NCBI GenBank assembly: GCA_023053685.1
Contig: JALIGW010000001.1
Span: 53,007,359 to 53,071,358 of the forward strand
Length of the DNA stretch: 64,000 nucleotides
From: Diadophis punctatus similis
Taxonomy: Eukaryota > Chordata > Lepidosauria > Squamata > Dipsadidae
Direction: 5' to 3'
The position numbers and the translations under genes were made by a program. The notes under the pieces were generated by a model, which worked only from the letters and a program-made list of their open reading frames with translations, did not search any database and was not told the DNA's origin. Positions 22,933 through 33,690 of this stretch are shown piece after piece (position 1 is the first letter of the stretch; each line of letters opens with the position of its first letter).

Positions 22933-22965
22933 GCCTCATGAAAAAGCACCTTTGGGACTTCTAGT
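22840..22965. mobile_element. Hairpin MITE (caaaggtgctttttcaag ends)
   Basis: Left arm caaaggtgctttttcaagag and right arm gaaaaagcacctttggg are reverse complements around a TTTTG-rich centre. The same ends occur at 47965-48200. It lies about 0.6 kb upstream of the SLC30A10 start. Confidence 0.65.
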
Positions 22966-23499
22966 TTAAATTTTATATTCATTTTAAGACTATTCTGCAT
23001 TAAAATATGAGTCTGGCCCCAATATTTCTTTGACACAAGTCCAATAAAGATGATAAGAAATTCCTTCTTTACAGTAACATTTTCAGTGTACATTTGAGGC
23101 AGTTTTATACTGTACATCTTTGACAGTTTATCAGGTGTTAAATGCCAACAATAAATCACCTTGTAAACATTTTCTTTCAGGTTATAGTTTAGTGTAAATT
23201 TGAAACCAGTCATCCACATGTTTTCCCATTATTCAAGCATTAATGTATGTGTAGCCAAAAAAAGACCCTTTAGCTTTTTCTATAGAATTTCTCCTCTTCA
23301 AAATATCTGTTAGGCGGGATTAAGCTTTTCTTTTTCTCAAAATTCTGACAGGAATTTCCTTTAAGACAGTTATGATCACATTGTCAATCTTCTGTACCAG
23401 TCAATCAAAGCAGTTTATTTGATATACCTTGTCCATCTCTAATTCAGTTTTTTTTCTCCTGCCAAGCTATTAATTGGTACAGAACACAATGGCGGGGAT
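22966..23499. other. Nothing recognised
   Basis: The 129-residue minus-strand frame (23219-22830) ends in the MITE above and shows no ZnT or other family motif. No splice-flanked exon seen. Confidence 0.4.
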
Positions 23500-24055
23500 A
23501 TTTCTGGAGGCCCCTTGAATGACTCATGTAACACAGCTGCTGGGCGAGCTGCACTGGTTGCATTTGCTTCTGGGTCCAATTCATAACCAAAGGTGCTGGT
23601 TATTACCTTTAAAGCCTTTTATGAAAGGGTCCAGGGTATCTGAGGAGCCATCTTGCCCCAGTGGGATTGGCCCATCCAGCAGAAAAGACCTACTTTGGTC
23701 TGTCAAAGAATTTTAACTGGTGGGGTCCAAGAGAAGGCATTTTCTGCTGTGGCCGCTGCTCTCTGGAATATTCTGCTGGAGATTAGGCCCAACCTACCCG
23801 CCAGGCTTTTGGGAAGAGCCTTAAAACTTGGTTCTGCCAAGTGGTCTGGGGCCTCATTGGGAGTATTCTCTGCTACCGGTGGCTGATGGAGTAGAGAGAA
23901 GATCCTCACACTCCTGTCACCTGTCCTCTTGGGTTTTAGTCTCTAATTAATCTTTGTTAATTTGAATTGTTTCATATCAATTTATCATTCTGTAAGCTGT
24001 CCAGAATCACTTCAATAGTGGGATGGGCAGCATATAAATTTAATAAATAAATATA
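23500..24055 (+). mobile_element. L2-like LINE 3' fragment
   Basis: A broken plus frame contains GELHWLHLLLGP (compare ELHWLP in L2 reverse transcriptases) followed by untranslated words (ccagggtatctgagga, ctctggaatattctgctgg). It ends in aatagtgggatgggcagcat and an (AAAT)n tail. Degraded copy. Confidence 0.65.
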
Positions 24056-26636
24056 TAAACTTTCATTTGGATTCCTGCACTGGAGTTCCAGCTGATAGCC
24101 TAAACAACCTTGTTCAGCTCTCATGATTTTGTGAAACTAGAGGGCACTCTTGCACTTTCTATTTAGTGTGTAGAAAAGACTACAATCAAGCAGAAACTTC
24201 AATTGAAAAAACGGGGTGGACTTTTTTTTTCTGAATCCTTCAGTCAACTCCCTCACTACTACTATTTTTACTGTTCTTCAGGTTCCTACAAATGGACTAA
24301 AACCTTAGTAGGAACCAAGTATTTTTTTTTCTGTTACACCAAGGTGTAACAGAATAAAACATGAAAAAGATGCAATTTCACAAGCAGAGATGGAATATTT
24401 TATTTATTTCTATTTCCATTTCTGAAATGCCCATCTCCCTCAAAGAGATAGAACCGGATGGAAGCATTATCTCTGGTTTTATCCATGCTCCAGCAGATGA
24501 TGGAAGCATTCAGAAGAAAACCCATGATATACATCTGTAAATTGTTACAGGAATTGAATAGATTGCACTATGTAAAACACTGCGGAGACTTCGTCTAATA
24601 TCAGATTGGTCTGATTTCAAAAGATTTCTGAAAAAGTCTAGAGTAATCTGTCTCTTTCCTAGCAGCTATCTGGCAAGAATAGAAGAAACAAGAAAATTCC
24701 ATCCAGAAGGCAGAGATATTTTACTTTTTCCTAATTGACTGGATTCACACATCTCACTAAACTGTGGTTTGTTTAACTGAGGATTATTGAATACATGAAG
24801 GTTGGATTCAGACAATAAAAAGCCATGGCCAAGCAAATTATATTATAATTTAATATAATGTATGACCCAAATCAGAAAAAAGAAGAGCTTTATCATTGGC
24901 TATGGTCTTTCATTTAAAAAAAAGTTCTTTCCTGATAAGAGATTATAAAAGTAGCTATCAGCATTTGAACGGTACATCAAATCCTGCTTTCCAGGAAAGG
25001 GAACCGTGTAGTTGAAAACATTTTGTCATTTGAAATATTTTTCCTGTACGCCCAAAATATGTGAACCTTTGTCCCAAAGAATAACTATGTAAGGTTGCCT
25101 GTTCTTTCACTCACAATAACTCATTGATTATAGTTAACTTGCAGGTCTTGTCTAATTGACATCTATACAATCACCAAATCCTTAACTGCCAGAAAGGGAT
25201 ATCATTTGCCCTTGGACCTCACTAAATTGCAGAATTATCACTAATGTCACAGGGTGCAGACAAGTCAGGGAGTACAAAAAGTCATTGAGTGCAAAGAGTT
25301 TGTTGCATACGAAAATCTGCTTTCTCAGCTCCTGATCTGCAAGGAATAGAAGCCTATGTATTATCTAAGTAATGCTAATACTTCACTTATAGACCCCCCA
25401 ACCAGGTAATTGATCCAATTTTGAAGTGAGCTTTTTCCACGATAATGATTGAAGAAATAAAATTTATCTTCTAAATACATCAGGAATGCCCAAATTTTTA
25501 GCAGTCAGGGAATCTTTTGATTTAATTTTTTTAGTGGGCAAGGACCAGAATGCGTAAGAAGGCTGGTGAAATTATGTCATATGTTTGAGAATGGCATGCA
25601 CTGTGATTCATTGGTTAAAGTGTTAGACCTGGACTTTGGAAACCTAGATTCAGATTCACCCCCCAATCATTCTTTGCCCAACTTATTGGGGGAAATTAGA
25701 AGGAATTGCCTTGACCTTCAAGAGGCAATGTGGGATATATTTCTAACAAAGCATGACATATGTGAGAGCTAATTCTGTTTTCAGGGAAGCTTCTGATTCT
25801 TCTTCATATAAGATTGTTTAATGAGGAACCTCTGATAAGCATCTCTTCTACAAATATTAAAGTTCTATTAGATGAATCCACCACCTTCTACTTAGAAACA
25901 CTGAACAGAATAAATCTAGAGAACATATTTAGTTAATAACAAATTAGCAGTCAGAAATTATTTATTCCTCCCTATGAAACTCAACGTACAATATCCAACT
26001 GTTTAGTTCTATTTAGTTTTGTTTTGCTTAACAGCTTTGTAAACTGTCTTCTCTGCAGTAGAATGACTCACAATAATACCAGTAGTTAGAAACAAAAATG
26101 TGTATCTTTGGAACAGTATATAGGCTTGGAGTAGACATATGCACTGGTATAGCTTCTTTCCAGGTGTAGAATCCTACTTGTATAACTATGTTTTTTGGTA
26201 TAGCTTTATACATTAAGCTCCTTTCCAAGCATAGCACCTTATCTGAAGGGTATCGAGGACTTGGGAGAAAAGTATTGTTTTATGCCAAATACATATTATA
26301 TAAAAATATGAGTGAAATTTGATGTAAACAGCTCCTGCTAACTGCAGGAGATGCTGATTTTTTTAAAAAAGGAATTGAATTTCAACATTTCTGAAGGAAA
26401 TTTCTCCCAAACCTGTAATATCCTCCTGCAAGTTGCAAGGTAAGTAATTTAGTTTCTAGGAACATTGATGTTTGTTTTTCTTTCCCATCCTCTAAAAATC
26501 TAAAAATCTAAAAAATCTAAAAAGGATAGCATTTAATGAATCATTGTCATGCTCACATACACACATTCAAAATACAGAGCAATAGCTATTTTTAATATGT
26601 TTTCTATAAATGAATTAAAATGTTTTGAAGACTTAC
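24056..26636. other. Gap between SLC30A10 and the ZnT10-like exon; searched for missing exons
   Basis: I read the minus strand for a TM5 exon (LLH...GDALGS), a CNWQCYIDP-like turn or a VPG...HIWEF exon and saw none. 25585-25690 resembles a degraded tRNA-derived SINE on the plus strand (tgattcattggttaaagtgt, cctagattcagattc). The remaining ORFs, such as 26237-26028, have no recognisable content. Confidence 0.4.
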
Positions 26637-26684
26637 ATATAGTCGGAATACGAAGCATCACTGGACTATCATTAGCAAAGTAAT
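26637..26684 (-). CDS. Candidate 48-nt exon in phase with the ZnT10-like exon
   Basis: Minus strand: tactgccttctttttTAG acceptor, 48 nt, then a strong GTAAGT donor. The exon starts and ends in phase 1, exactly compatible with the phase-1 donor at 27968 upstream and the phase-1 acceptors of SLC30A10 exons 2-4 downstream. Joined, it would add DYFANDSPVMLRIPTI to the cytosolic loop after TM4. I see no homology to known ZnT loops, which are variable. A chance pair of good splice sites is possible. Confidence 0.4.
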
Positions 26685-27284
26685 CTAAAAAAGAAGGCAG
26701 TAAAGAATGTTTTAATATTCTGTGAATGGCTCTGGCTGACTTCATTGCACTGCTGGACACAGCAATGTTATGGTTTCAGAATGCAATTGGTAAGTTTTGT
26801 GTTGGTAGAATAGATGCCATGCTTTTTCTTTTGAGTACTAGATCCATAAAGTAACTATGGAACTTCATCTTTCAACTTCATGTAATTAAGCTTTAACAGT
26901 TTAGTACAGGTTCTTAGATATTAGCATTGGATCTCACACCAGGTACAGGAGATATTCCAACATAATTTACATTTTTTTCCGTAAGGATAATGAGAATATA
27001 TCTTCTCACTGTATGTGTTGCACAGTAGGATCTGAAGCTTAGATAGATTCATCCAAGTTCTTTGTCAATTTGAACTATCTTATTAATGAAGTTCATGCTT
27101 CATATAATTGTCTTATATCAGAGTTTATTCCTGTATATAATTTGTTACCTGCCACCTTATGCTTACAAAGGTAGATAATCGAATAATTATTAATCACTTC
27201 AGAATTTTTCTTCTTCTTTTTCAATTGTGTATGATTCTCAGATACTACCTGGAAAAATACCTGCAATTTTCTTGACAAGCATTT

Positions 27285-27428
27285 TTCAGAAGTGGGTTGC
27301 CATTGCCTCCTTCCTAGGGCTGAGAGAAAGTGAATGGCCCAAGGTTACCCATCTGACTTTGTCTCTAAGGTGGGACTAGAACTCACATTCTCTAGCCTGA
27401 TGCCTTAACCACTACACCAAACTGGTTC
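27285..27428 (-). mobile_element. tRNA-derived SINE
   Basis: The minus strand begins agaaccagtttggtgtagtgg then ttaaggcatcaggc (A-box region), then gagttctagtccc (B box), followed by a body with cattcactttctctcagccc. This is a typical tRNA-headed squamate SINE, distinct from the Sauria type at 15126. Confidence 0.7.
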
Positions 27429-27967
27429 TCACAAAATTTGAAAGATGCTTACAATCATGAACCTTAATAGGTGCTTAATCTATTGACTCAAGTGTTCATC
27501 CAGCCCAACCTTGCATGTGACTGACCTATTGAATCTTGCCCAAAAGAGGACTTCCAAATTATAATTTTTAATATGACCAAAAAGAGGTAGAATGAAAAGC
27601 CTTAACAGTTTATTAAACTTACTAAACTTACATAAAAATCAAACATAATTTTTCTAGGTGATATCCATTTTGGCTGTGCATTCCTATAGCATGCTCAAAA
27701 GGCAAATGCAGCCTTCAACTCCGGAAGAGTTGCATATTCTAAGTCGTTTGAGATTTTAAGTGGAAGTAGATGCAATTATAACAAAAAATATCCTATTCAA
27801 AACTATTATACTATAAAACTAAATACAGACTTACTGCATTTCTCTTGACAGAAACTCATTTTGAGTTTCAAAAACCAACTATCAATCTTTGATGATTGAA
27901 GGCAAATATCAATCTTTGCTTCTAAGTATTGGTTACGGAAAGGACATGCCATTATTATGTTGCTTAC

Positions 27968-28415
27968 CTGTTTCCACATCTTGGTCTACAGAACCATGAC
28001 AGTAACAACAGTCCATAAAGATGACATAGCTGAGCACATTGAAGAGCAGACCTATGACTCCGACAATGAGAACAATGAGGGCTTTTTCTGTCTTTTGTGG
28101 GTTGAGAAACCTCTTCACAGCTTCAATCAGGATGCTGAACATCAAGGCAGTGGCAAAGATAGAATTGCCAAAGGCTCCTACAACATCAGCCCGCAGAAAG
28201 CCATATGTGTTGCTCTTGTGCCATCGTATGCGACTAAAACGGACACCAAGCAAGCCAATAATCATTGATATCAGGTGGGACAGGACTGCAAAGCCATCAG
28301 AGGCTAGAGCAAGAGAATTGCCCACATATGATACTGCCATTTCTACCACAAAAAGTAGAAAGGTGACAAAGGACATAAAAAGAAGTCGACTGCTTCTTCC
28401 CGTGTAGCGTCCCAT
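27968..28415 (-). CDS. ZnT10-like exon, TM1-TM4 half of a second SLC30A10-type protein
   Basis: 448 nt from ATG to a GAAACAG/GTAAGC donor in phase 1, frame intact, 149 codons. It starts MGRYTGRSSRLLFMSFVTF and aligns over its length with SLC30A10 exon 1: YVGNSLALASD, the YGFLRADVVGAFGN block after TM2, GVIGLLFNV and a TM4 end with MDCCYCHG. The TM2 metal site differs: SDGFAVLSH gives Ala43 and His47, so the Asp47 used by known ZnT transporters is absent. I found no TM5-TM6 or C-terminal exon for it before SLC30A10 exon 1. It could be an alternative first exon spliced to SLC30A10 exons 2-4 (all phase 1), a truncated tandem paralogue, or an early pseudogene. The open frame continues 36 codons upstream without an ATG. 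Confidence 0.7.
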
Positions 28416-28985
28416 GGCTTCAATGCTCTGTGGGTTCTCTGCATCTAGGGCAAGCACCTTAATAGCACTAGCAAAGATTTCAGCAATTCTCTTCTTTTTA
28501 TCATCTCCTGCTGGATATGTTTAGATGTTAATTTTTGTAAGACGCAATAAAACAATAAATCCTGTTTCAAGGGCAATTTAGCAAGAGGTTATCTTGCAAA
28601 GACTATTACATAAGGAATACGTAAAACATAATGCTATCTGCCTCTATAGTCACACGCTGGTTGTTTATTCCTCATGATAGCCAAGGTACAAAACTATGGA
28701 GATTTTTTGTTTATTTCACTGGATCTAGTCCTTTAAATAAGACTAGAATAAACAAGAATAGGTCTTTGGTTTCATTAGACATATAATTATGTATTGTTGT
28801 TTTTCCTCTTTTATTTTCTTCAAATAGATGGACAGACAGATAACAAGGAAGGGAGATGTTTTACTGCAGATTCCTCCTCCATTTATTAAGAGATTCTATG
28901 CCAAACAACTACAAGGCATAAATGAAAGTGTTTTCTCTCCCCCCAACTAAAGTCTGCATTACTTTCTTGGTGAATGTAAAAGGTC
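28416..28985. other. Upstream of the ZnT10-like exon; no promoter recognised
   Basis: The reading frame of the ZnT10-like exon stays open upstream to a TAA near 28525, with a GDDKKKRIAEIFASAIKVLA reading but no ATG. A possible acceptor (catatccag) precedes it. No TATA box or CpG-rich block is visible, unlike at SLC30A10. Confidence 0.35.
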
Positions 28986-28989
28986 AAAG

Positions 28990-30685
28990 ATCTTTTCATT
29001 AATAACACATTCTTCGCATCAGTCTTCACACAAAAGGAAACTGCAGCTCAACTACCCAGCAACACAAATATAAAAAACAGATTCGAAGCAAGACTCAACC
29101 TAAGCAAAAATACAGTAAGAGATCACCTATCTGAACTTAATGAATACAAAGCACCAGGACCTGATGGATTACACCCCAGAGTCCTAAAAGAACTAGCAGA
29201 AGTCATTTCGGAACCACTGCACCACATCTTCCACAAATCCTGGAACACAGGGGAACTCCCCGAGGACTGGAAAAGAGCTGATGTGGTCCCCATCTACAAA
29301 AAAGGTAAAAAAACAGACCCAGGAAACTACAGACCAATCAGCCTAACATCAATACCTGGGAAAATACTGGAAAAAATAATTAAAAACCAGATCTCACATC
29401 ATCTAGAAACAAACCAAGTAATAACCAACAGCCAACACAGATTTGTTAAGAACAAGTCATGCCAAACCAACCTCATTTCATTTTTCAACACTGTGACCAA
29501 ATTAGTAGACCAGCGAAATGCAGTAGACATATACCTGGACTTCAGCAAAGCATTTGACAAAGTAGACCACAACCTACTTCTTCATAAGCTAGAAAAAAGC
29601 GGGATAGACAGCTACACAACCAGATGGATTAACAACTGGCTGACCAACCGTACCCAACGAGTAGTCCTCAATGGCTCTAAGTCCACATGGAGAGAAGTAA
29701 GCAGTGGCGTACCACAAGGTTCCGTCCTAGGCCCAGTACTCTTTAATATCTTCATAAATGACCTAGATGAGGGAATAGCAGGAGAACTAACCAAATTTGC
29801 AGACGATACCAAGCTGGCGGGAGTAGCAAACACCCCAGAGGACAGACTCAAAATCCAGAGGGACCTTGACAGACTCAAACACTGGGCCCAAACAAATAAA
29901 ATGAAATTTAACACGGAGAAAAGTAAAATTCTACACCTAGGTAAGAAGAATCAAAAATACACATACAAACTGGGTGAAACCACACTCAATAGCAGCGATT
30001 GTGAGAGGGATCTTGGAGTCTTGGTAGACAGCCAACTAAATATGAGCCAGCAGTGTGCAGCAGCAGCCAAAAAGGCCAACGCAGTCCTGAGCTGCATAAA
30101 TAGAGGGATACAATCAAGGACCAGAGAGGTACTAGTACCACTCCATAAAGCCTTGGTCAGACCACACCTAGAGTACTGCATCCAGTTTTGGTCACCACAC
30201 TACAAAAAAGACATTGAAACCCTAGAGAAAGTGCAGAAGAGAGCAACCAGGATGATAAAGGGTCTGGAAAATAAAACATACGAAGAGCGGTTGCAGGAAC
30301 TGAGCTTGGCCAGTCTGGCGAAGAGAAGGACCAGGGGTGACATGATAGCAGTGTTCCAATACTTGAGGGGCTGCCACAGAGAGGAGGGGGTCAGGCTGTT
30401 CTCTATGGCACCAGAAAGCCAAACAAGGAATAATGGATGGAAGCTGACCAAGGAGAGATTCAACCTGGAAGTGAGGAGAAACTTTCTGACGGTGAGAGCG
30501 ATCAACCAGTGGAACAGCTTGCCAGCGGAGGTTGTGAGAGCCCCAACACTTGCGACCTTCAAGGGGAGACTGGACTGCCATCTGTCTCAAATGGTGTAGG
30601 AACTCCTGCTTGAGCAGGGGGTTGGACTAGATGACTTACAAGGTCCCTTCCAACTCTAATAATAAATCTAAATCTAAATACCCTA
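28990..30685 (+). mobile_element. CR1 LINE, 5'-truncated, with open reverse-transcriptase frame
   Basis: A single frame is open from about 29000 (NNTFFASVFTQKE) to the TAG at 30599, about 530 codons. It covers the ELNEYKAPGPDGLHP region, PIYKKGKKTDPGNYRPIS, the palm motif LDFSKAFDKVDH, SGVPQGSVLGPVLF, the catalytic FADDTKLAG and the C-terminal RATRMIKGL...YEERL and SLPAEVV segments. The 3' end has gttggactagatgac, ccttccaactctaat and a short (AAATCT)-like repeat tail. The endonuclease domain is lost by 5' truncation. No frameshift or stop in about 1.6 kb suggests a recent insertion. Orientation is opposite to the two host genes. Confidence 0.9.
29283..30599 (+). CDS. CR1 reverse transcriptase (partial ORF2)
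   Basis: 438 residues from the first ATG. It shows the reverse-transcriptase fingers and palm, with Asp of LDFSKAFDK and the Asp pair of FADDTK as metal-binding residues, then the thumb and C-terminal region typical of non-LTR elements of the CR1 clade. The first ATG is internal; the coding frame extends upstream to about 29000. Copy lacks the N-terminal endonuclease, so it is not an autonomous element. Confidence 0.85.
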   Translation: MVPIYKKGKKTDPGNYRPISLTSIPGKILEKIIKNQISHHLETNQVITNSQHRFVKNKSCQTNLISFFNTVTKLVDQRNAVDIYLDFSKAFDKVDHNLLLHKLEKSGIDSYTTRWINNWLTNRTQRVVLNGSKSTWREVSSGVPQGSVLGPVLFNIFINDLDEGIAGELTKFADDTKLAGVANTPEDRLKIQRDLDRLKHWAQTNKMKFNTEKSKILHLGKKNQKYTYKLGETTLNSSDCERDLGVLVDSQLNMSQQCAAAAKKANAVLSCINRGIQSRTREVLVPLHKALVRPHLEYCIQFWSPHYKKDIETLEKVQKRATRMIKGLENKTYEERLQELSLASLAKRRTRGDMIAVFQYLRGCHREEGVRLFSMAPESQTRNNGWKLTKERFNLEVRRNFLTVRAINQWNSLPAEVVRAPTLATFKGRLDCHLSQMV

Positions 30686-31105
30686 AGTCTATATTTCTGA
30701 AGCTTCTCAAAACTCTTATCATCATTTTTTTCTGAATTAAATTTGGACATGCATTCTTGTTTCAATACACCATTTACAAGGTTGAGAATACAAGTTAGTC
30801 TTGCATAAAAGCCAACAAGGTGTCATTTGTATGGGAAAGATCTAGGTTCATTTTTTCGTAGCCTGGTCTACTTTATAGGAATGTTGTGGAAATAAAACAA
30901 GAAAACCATGTTGGTCATGGGAAAAGGTTATAAACAGAGCCAATTCACTGGTTTGTATGTAAAATATCCCAACTGACCTGAAACAAAAATGGGGAAATCT
31001 TCCTTTTTGAAGTTTTGCTTCAAAAACAAACAAAAAACGTTCCAATGCAGGTCCCTCCAGATACTTTGGAATACCCCTCTCATTATCTTACACTGTCCAC
31101 ACTGG
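30686..31105. other. Intergenic, nothing recognised
   Basis: AT-rich sequence between two CR1 copies; no supported feature. Confidence 0.4.
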
Positions 31106-31109
31106 TTGA

Positions 31110-32174
31110 ATAACATAATAACAAAATTGGAAGGGACCTTGGAGATCTTCTAATCTAAACCCCAAGCAGGAGATCCTATACCATTTCAGATAAATGGCTG
31201 TTCAATTTCTTCTTAAAAACCTCCAGTGATGAAGCACCCACAACTTCTGAAGGCAAGGCGTTCCACTACATCATTATTCTGTCAGGAAATTTCTCTTTAG
31301 TTCTAGGTTGCTTCTCTCATTGATTAGTTTCTATCCATTGCTCCTTGTCCTGCCTTCAGATGCTTTGGAGAATAGGTTGACCCTCTCTTCTTTGTGGCAG
31401 CCCCTTAGATACTGGAATACTGTTATCATGTCAGACTAGTTATATCCAGTTACTGTAACCATTCTTCATATATTTTAGCCTCTAGTTCCCTACTCATCTT
31501 TGTTGCTCTTCTCTGCACTCTTTCTAGTCTCAACATATTTTGTATATCGTGGTGACCAAAACTGGATGCAATATTCCAAGCTCAGTCTTACCAAGGCATT
31601 ACAAAGTGTTACTAAAACTTCAGATGATCTGGATTCTGTTTCTTTTTTAAAGCAGCCCTGCACTAGATTAGCTTTTTTAGCAACTGCAGCATAGTGTTGG
31701 TTCATACTTAAGTTGTTGCCCACTAGGATTCCTATCTCTCTCTCACAGTTACTGCTATTGAGCCAGGTACCACTTGTTTTGTACCTGTGCATTTGGTTTT
31801 TCTTGCCTAAGTGTAAAATCATAGTTTTCTCATCACTGAATTTCCTTTTGTTAGATAGGGCCCAGGGTTCAAATGTCATGGTTCCAAGTAATGGTCCCAA
31901 TCAATTCAGGATTTTGAGGCTGTAGCTTTTCTCAAAGATCCATTTTATTGGGTACATCATATTGGCACATTCAAATATGAAACCAACTCTAAATAAAACC
32001 CATGTTTGATATAATTAAACGAATAGACATCACCCCCCTTGTGTCACACAGGTCACGTTAACTAATCAGATAGGTGGCAGGCTGTTCAGCTGCTCCCTCC
32101 AGCTGTTACTAGTGCTCATTGAGATGACTTTGGTTCACATGGTCCCCTGGGAGTTGGGCGGCATATAAATCCAT

Positions 32175-32206
<32 letters not shown>

Positions 32207-32515
32207 ACATGGACCTTATCGCTGTTATGTCTGGCACAGTGGAGGGAAATATCCCACATCCCATAGGTCCTCCCCCTCCCCTCCCCTATGTATGGCAACA
32301 AAGAAATGAAGAAAATGAAATATGGCTTCAACCAAGGTCGTTTTGAAAGTTGACATCAAGTCTGTCAAGATCCTTCTGAATCTTGAGCCTATCTCCTGGA
32401 GTGCTGGCTATTCCTGGCAGCTTGGTATTGTCTGCAAATTTGATCAGTTCTCCTTCTATCCCCTCATCTAAATCGTTTATGAAGATATTGAGGCTGGAAA
32501 ACTAGGAAGCTCAAT
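31110..32515 (-). mobile_element. Degraded CR1 LINE copy
   Basis: The minus strand carries CR1 3' end words at 31120-31440 and a broken RT C-terminal frame (31900-31490) with LHLGKKNQ, LNSSNCERE.GILV, AAVAKKAN and LEYCIQFWSPRY. Earlier RT sequence follows near 32345-32510 (reverse of gcaaatttgatcagttctcc and aaatcgtttatgaagat). It is interrupted at about 31920-32340 by other repeat sequence including an L2-like tail. Much older than the copy at 29-30.7 kb. Confidence 0.8.
32135..32206 (+). repeat. L2-like LINE 3' tail inside the degraded CR1
   Basis: cacatggtcccctgggagtt, then gggcggcatataaatcc and (AAAT)n. It marks a secondary insertion. Confidence 0.6.
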
Positions 32516-32572
32516 TTATCTATGAGGCACTAGCTATCATTGGAAGATACTATCAGTCATATTTGGAAGAAT

Positions 32573-32988
32573 GTAGTCCTTGACTTACAACCATTCGTTT
32601 AGCGACTGTTTGAAGTTACAACACTCAGAAAAGTTGCTTAGAATTGTTCCTCACACTTACGACTGTCACAACACCCCCATGATCATGTGATCAAAATTTG
32701 GATACTTGGCAACCAGCAAGAATTATGATGACTACAGGATTTTTCAGTCATGTGATGTCATTTGCAACTTTCTCAGCTGGTTTCCAACAAGCCAGGTCAA
32801 TGGTGGAGGCCAGATTTGCTCAACAACCACATGATTCACTTAACTGTAGTAATTTGCTTAATAACCATGGCAAAAAGGTAGTAAAAGCGGACATGACTCA
32901 CTTAACAACTGCCTTGCTTAATAACAGAAATTCTGATCTCAATTGTGGTCATAACTTGAGGATTACCTGCATTCCTAAAATAATCAGA
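32573..32988. mobile_element. MITE family with tagtcctcgacttacaacc ends, copy 1
   Basis: The left end tagtccttgacttacaacca and right end cataacttgaggattacctg are imperfect inverted repeats. Interior words (cacttaacaactgccttgctt, tgtggtcataac, gatcatgtgatcaaaatttg) recur in copies at 39.6, 42.15 and 48.6 kb. No coding capacity. Confidence 0.75.
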
Positions 32989-33401
32989 AGCTTCTCACAG
33001 GAAGCAAAGATGTAAATGCATTTTAAAATATTTTTTAATGGAGACTACTCTGAGTTTCTATATGGAAAAATCATTCTGAATGGATCTCTTGATTAGACCA
33101 TGACATAACTAGCACTATGATTCAGGCATCTGAGTTAAAACTGCTTTAATGAGCACTACTAACTGAACCAGAACTGAGTAGAAGCTGCTTGTTTATTTTT
33201 CTTCATTAAACATCTAAATATTTTGATACAGATCTGCACCCGTTTTTACAACATTGTTATATCTCGATTATGCACATTAAATCATAAATTTACAGTCTCT
33301 TCTAAGTCTTCGTAGCTGCTTGTTTAGATACAAACAATAATGCTGAAGAGCCATTGTGAAATTGTATGGAAGTTTTTTTTCCTGAACTCAGTTTATTAAC
33401 A
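32989..33401. other. Intergenic, nothing recognised
   Basis: AT-rich; no supported feature. Confidence 0.4.
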
Positions 33402-33409
33402 GTTTAGTA

Positions 33410-33682
33410 AAGAGGTGGGTTCTAACTTACCTCGCTGCCAGTTCGCTTCCTTCGCACGCGTGCAAATTTTAAAAATAATAATAATAAAAAAGCTGAAAAC
33501 AAGATGGCGATGCATGTGCAATGCCAGAAACTCGGCTTCTGCACATGCAAAGAAGAATTTTTAAAAAATTTTTTAAAAATATAAAAAAGATGGCGGCGCC
33601 CACGGACTGGCACCGACCTATCCATGATGTCATTGTGACGTCACCAGTGGGTCGCTACCGAACTGGGAGGAAACCACCTCTG
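33410..33682. mobile_element. hAT-type MITE with 8-bp target duplication
   Basis: Ends aagaggtgggttc and gaaaccacctctg are inverted. gtttagta is duplicated at 33402-33409 and 33683-33690. The 273-bp interior has GC-rich flanks and an AAT/AAA-rich core. A fragment of the same family lies near 9895. Confidence 0.8.
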
Positions 33683-33690
33683 GTTTAGTA

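Noticed and set aside
22830..23219. 129-codon minus-strand ORF as a possible exon of the ZnT10-like gene
   Set aside because: No CDF motif (no LLHxxGDALGS, no HIWEF), no matching splice phase, and its end runs into a MITE.
27957..28407. Plus-strand ORFs of 103 and 122 codons
   Set aside because: Antisense shadows of the ZnT10-like exon.
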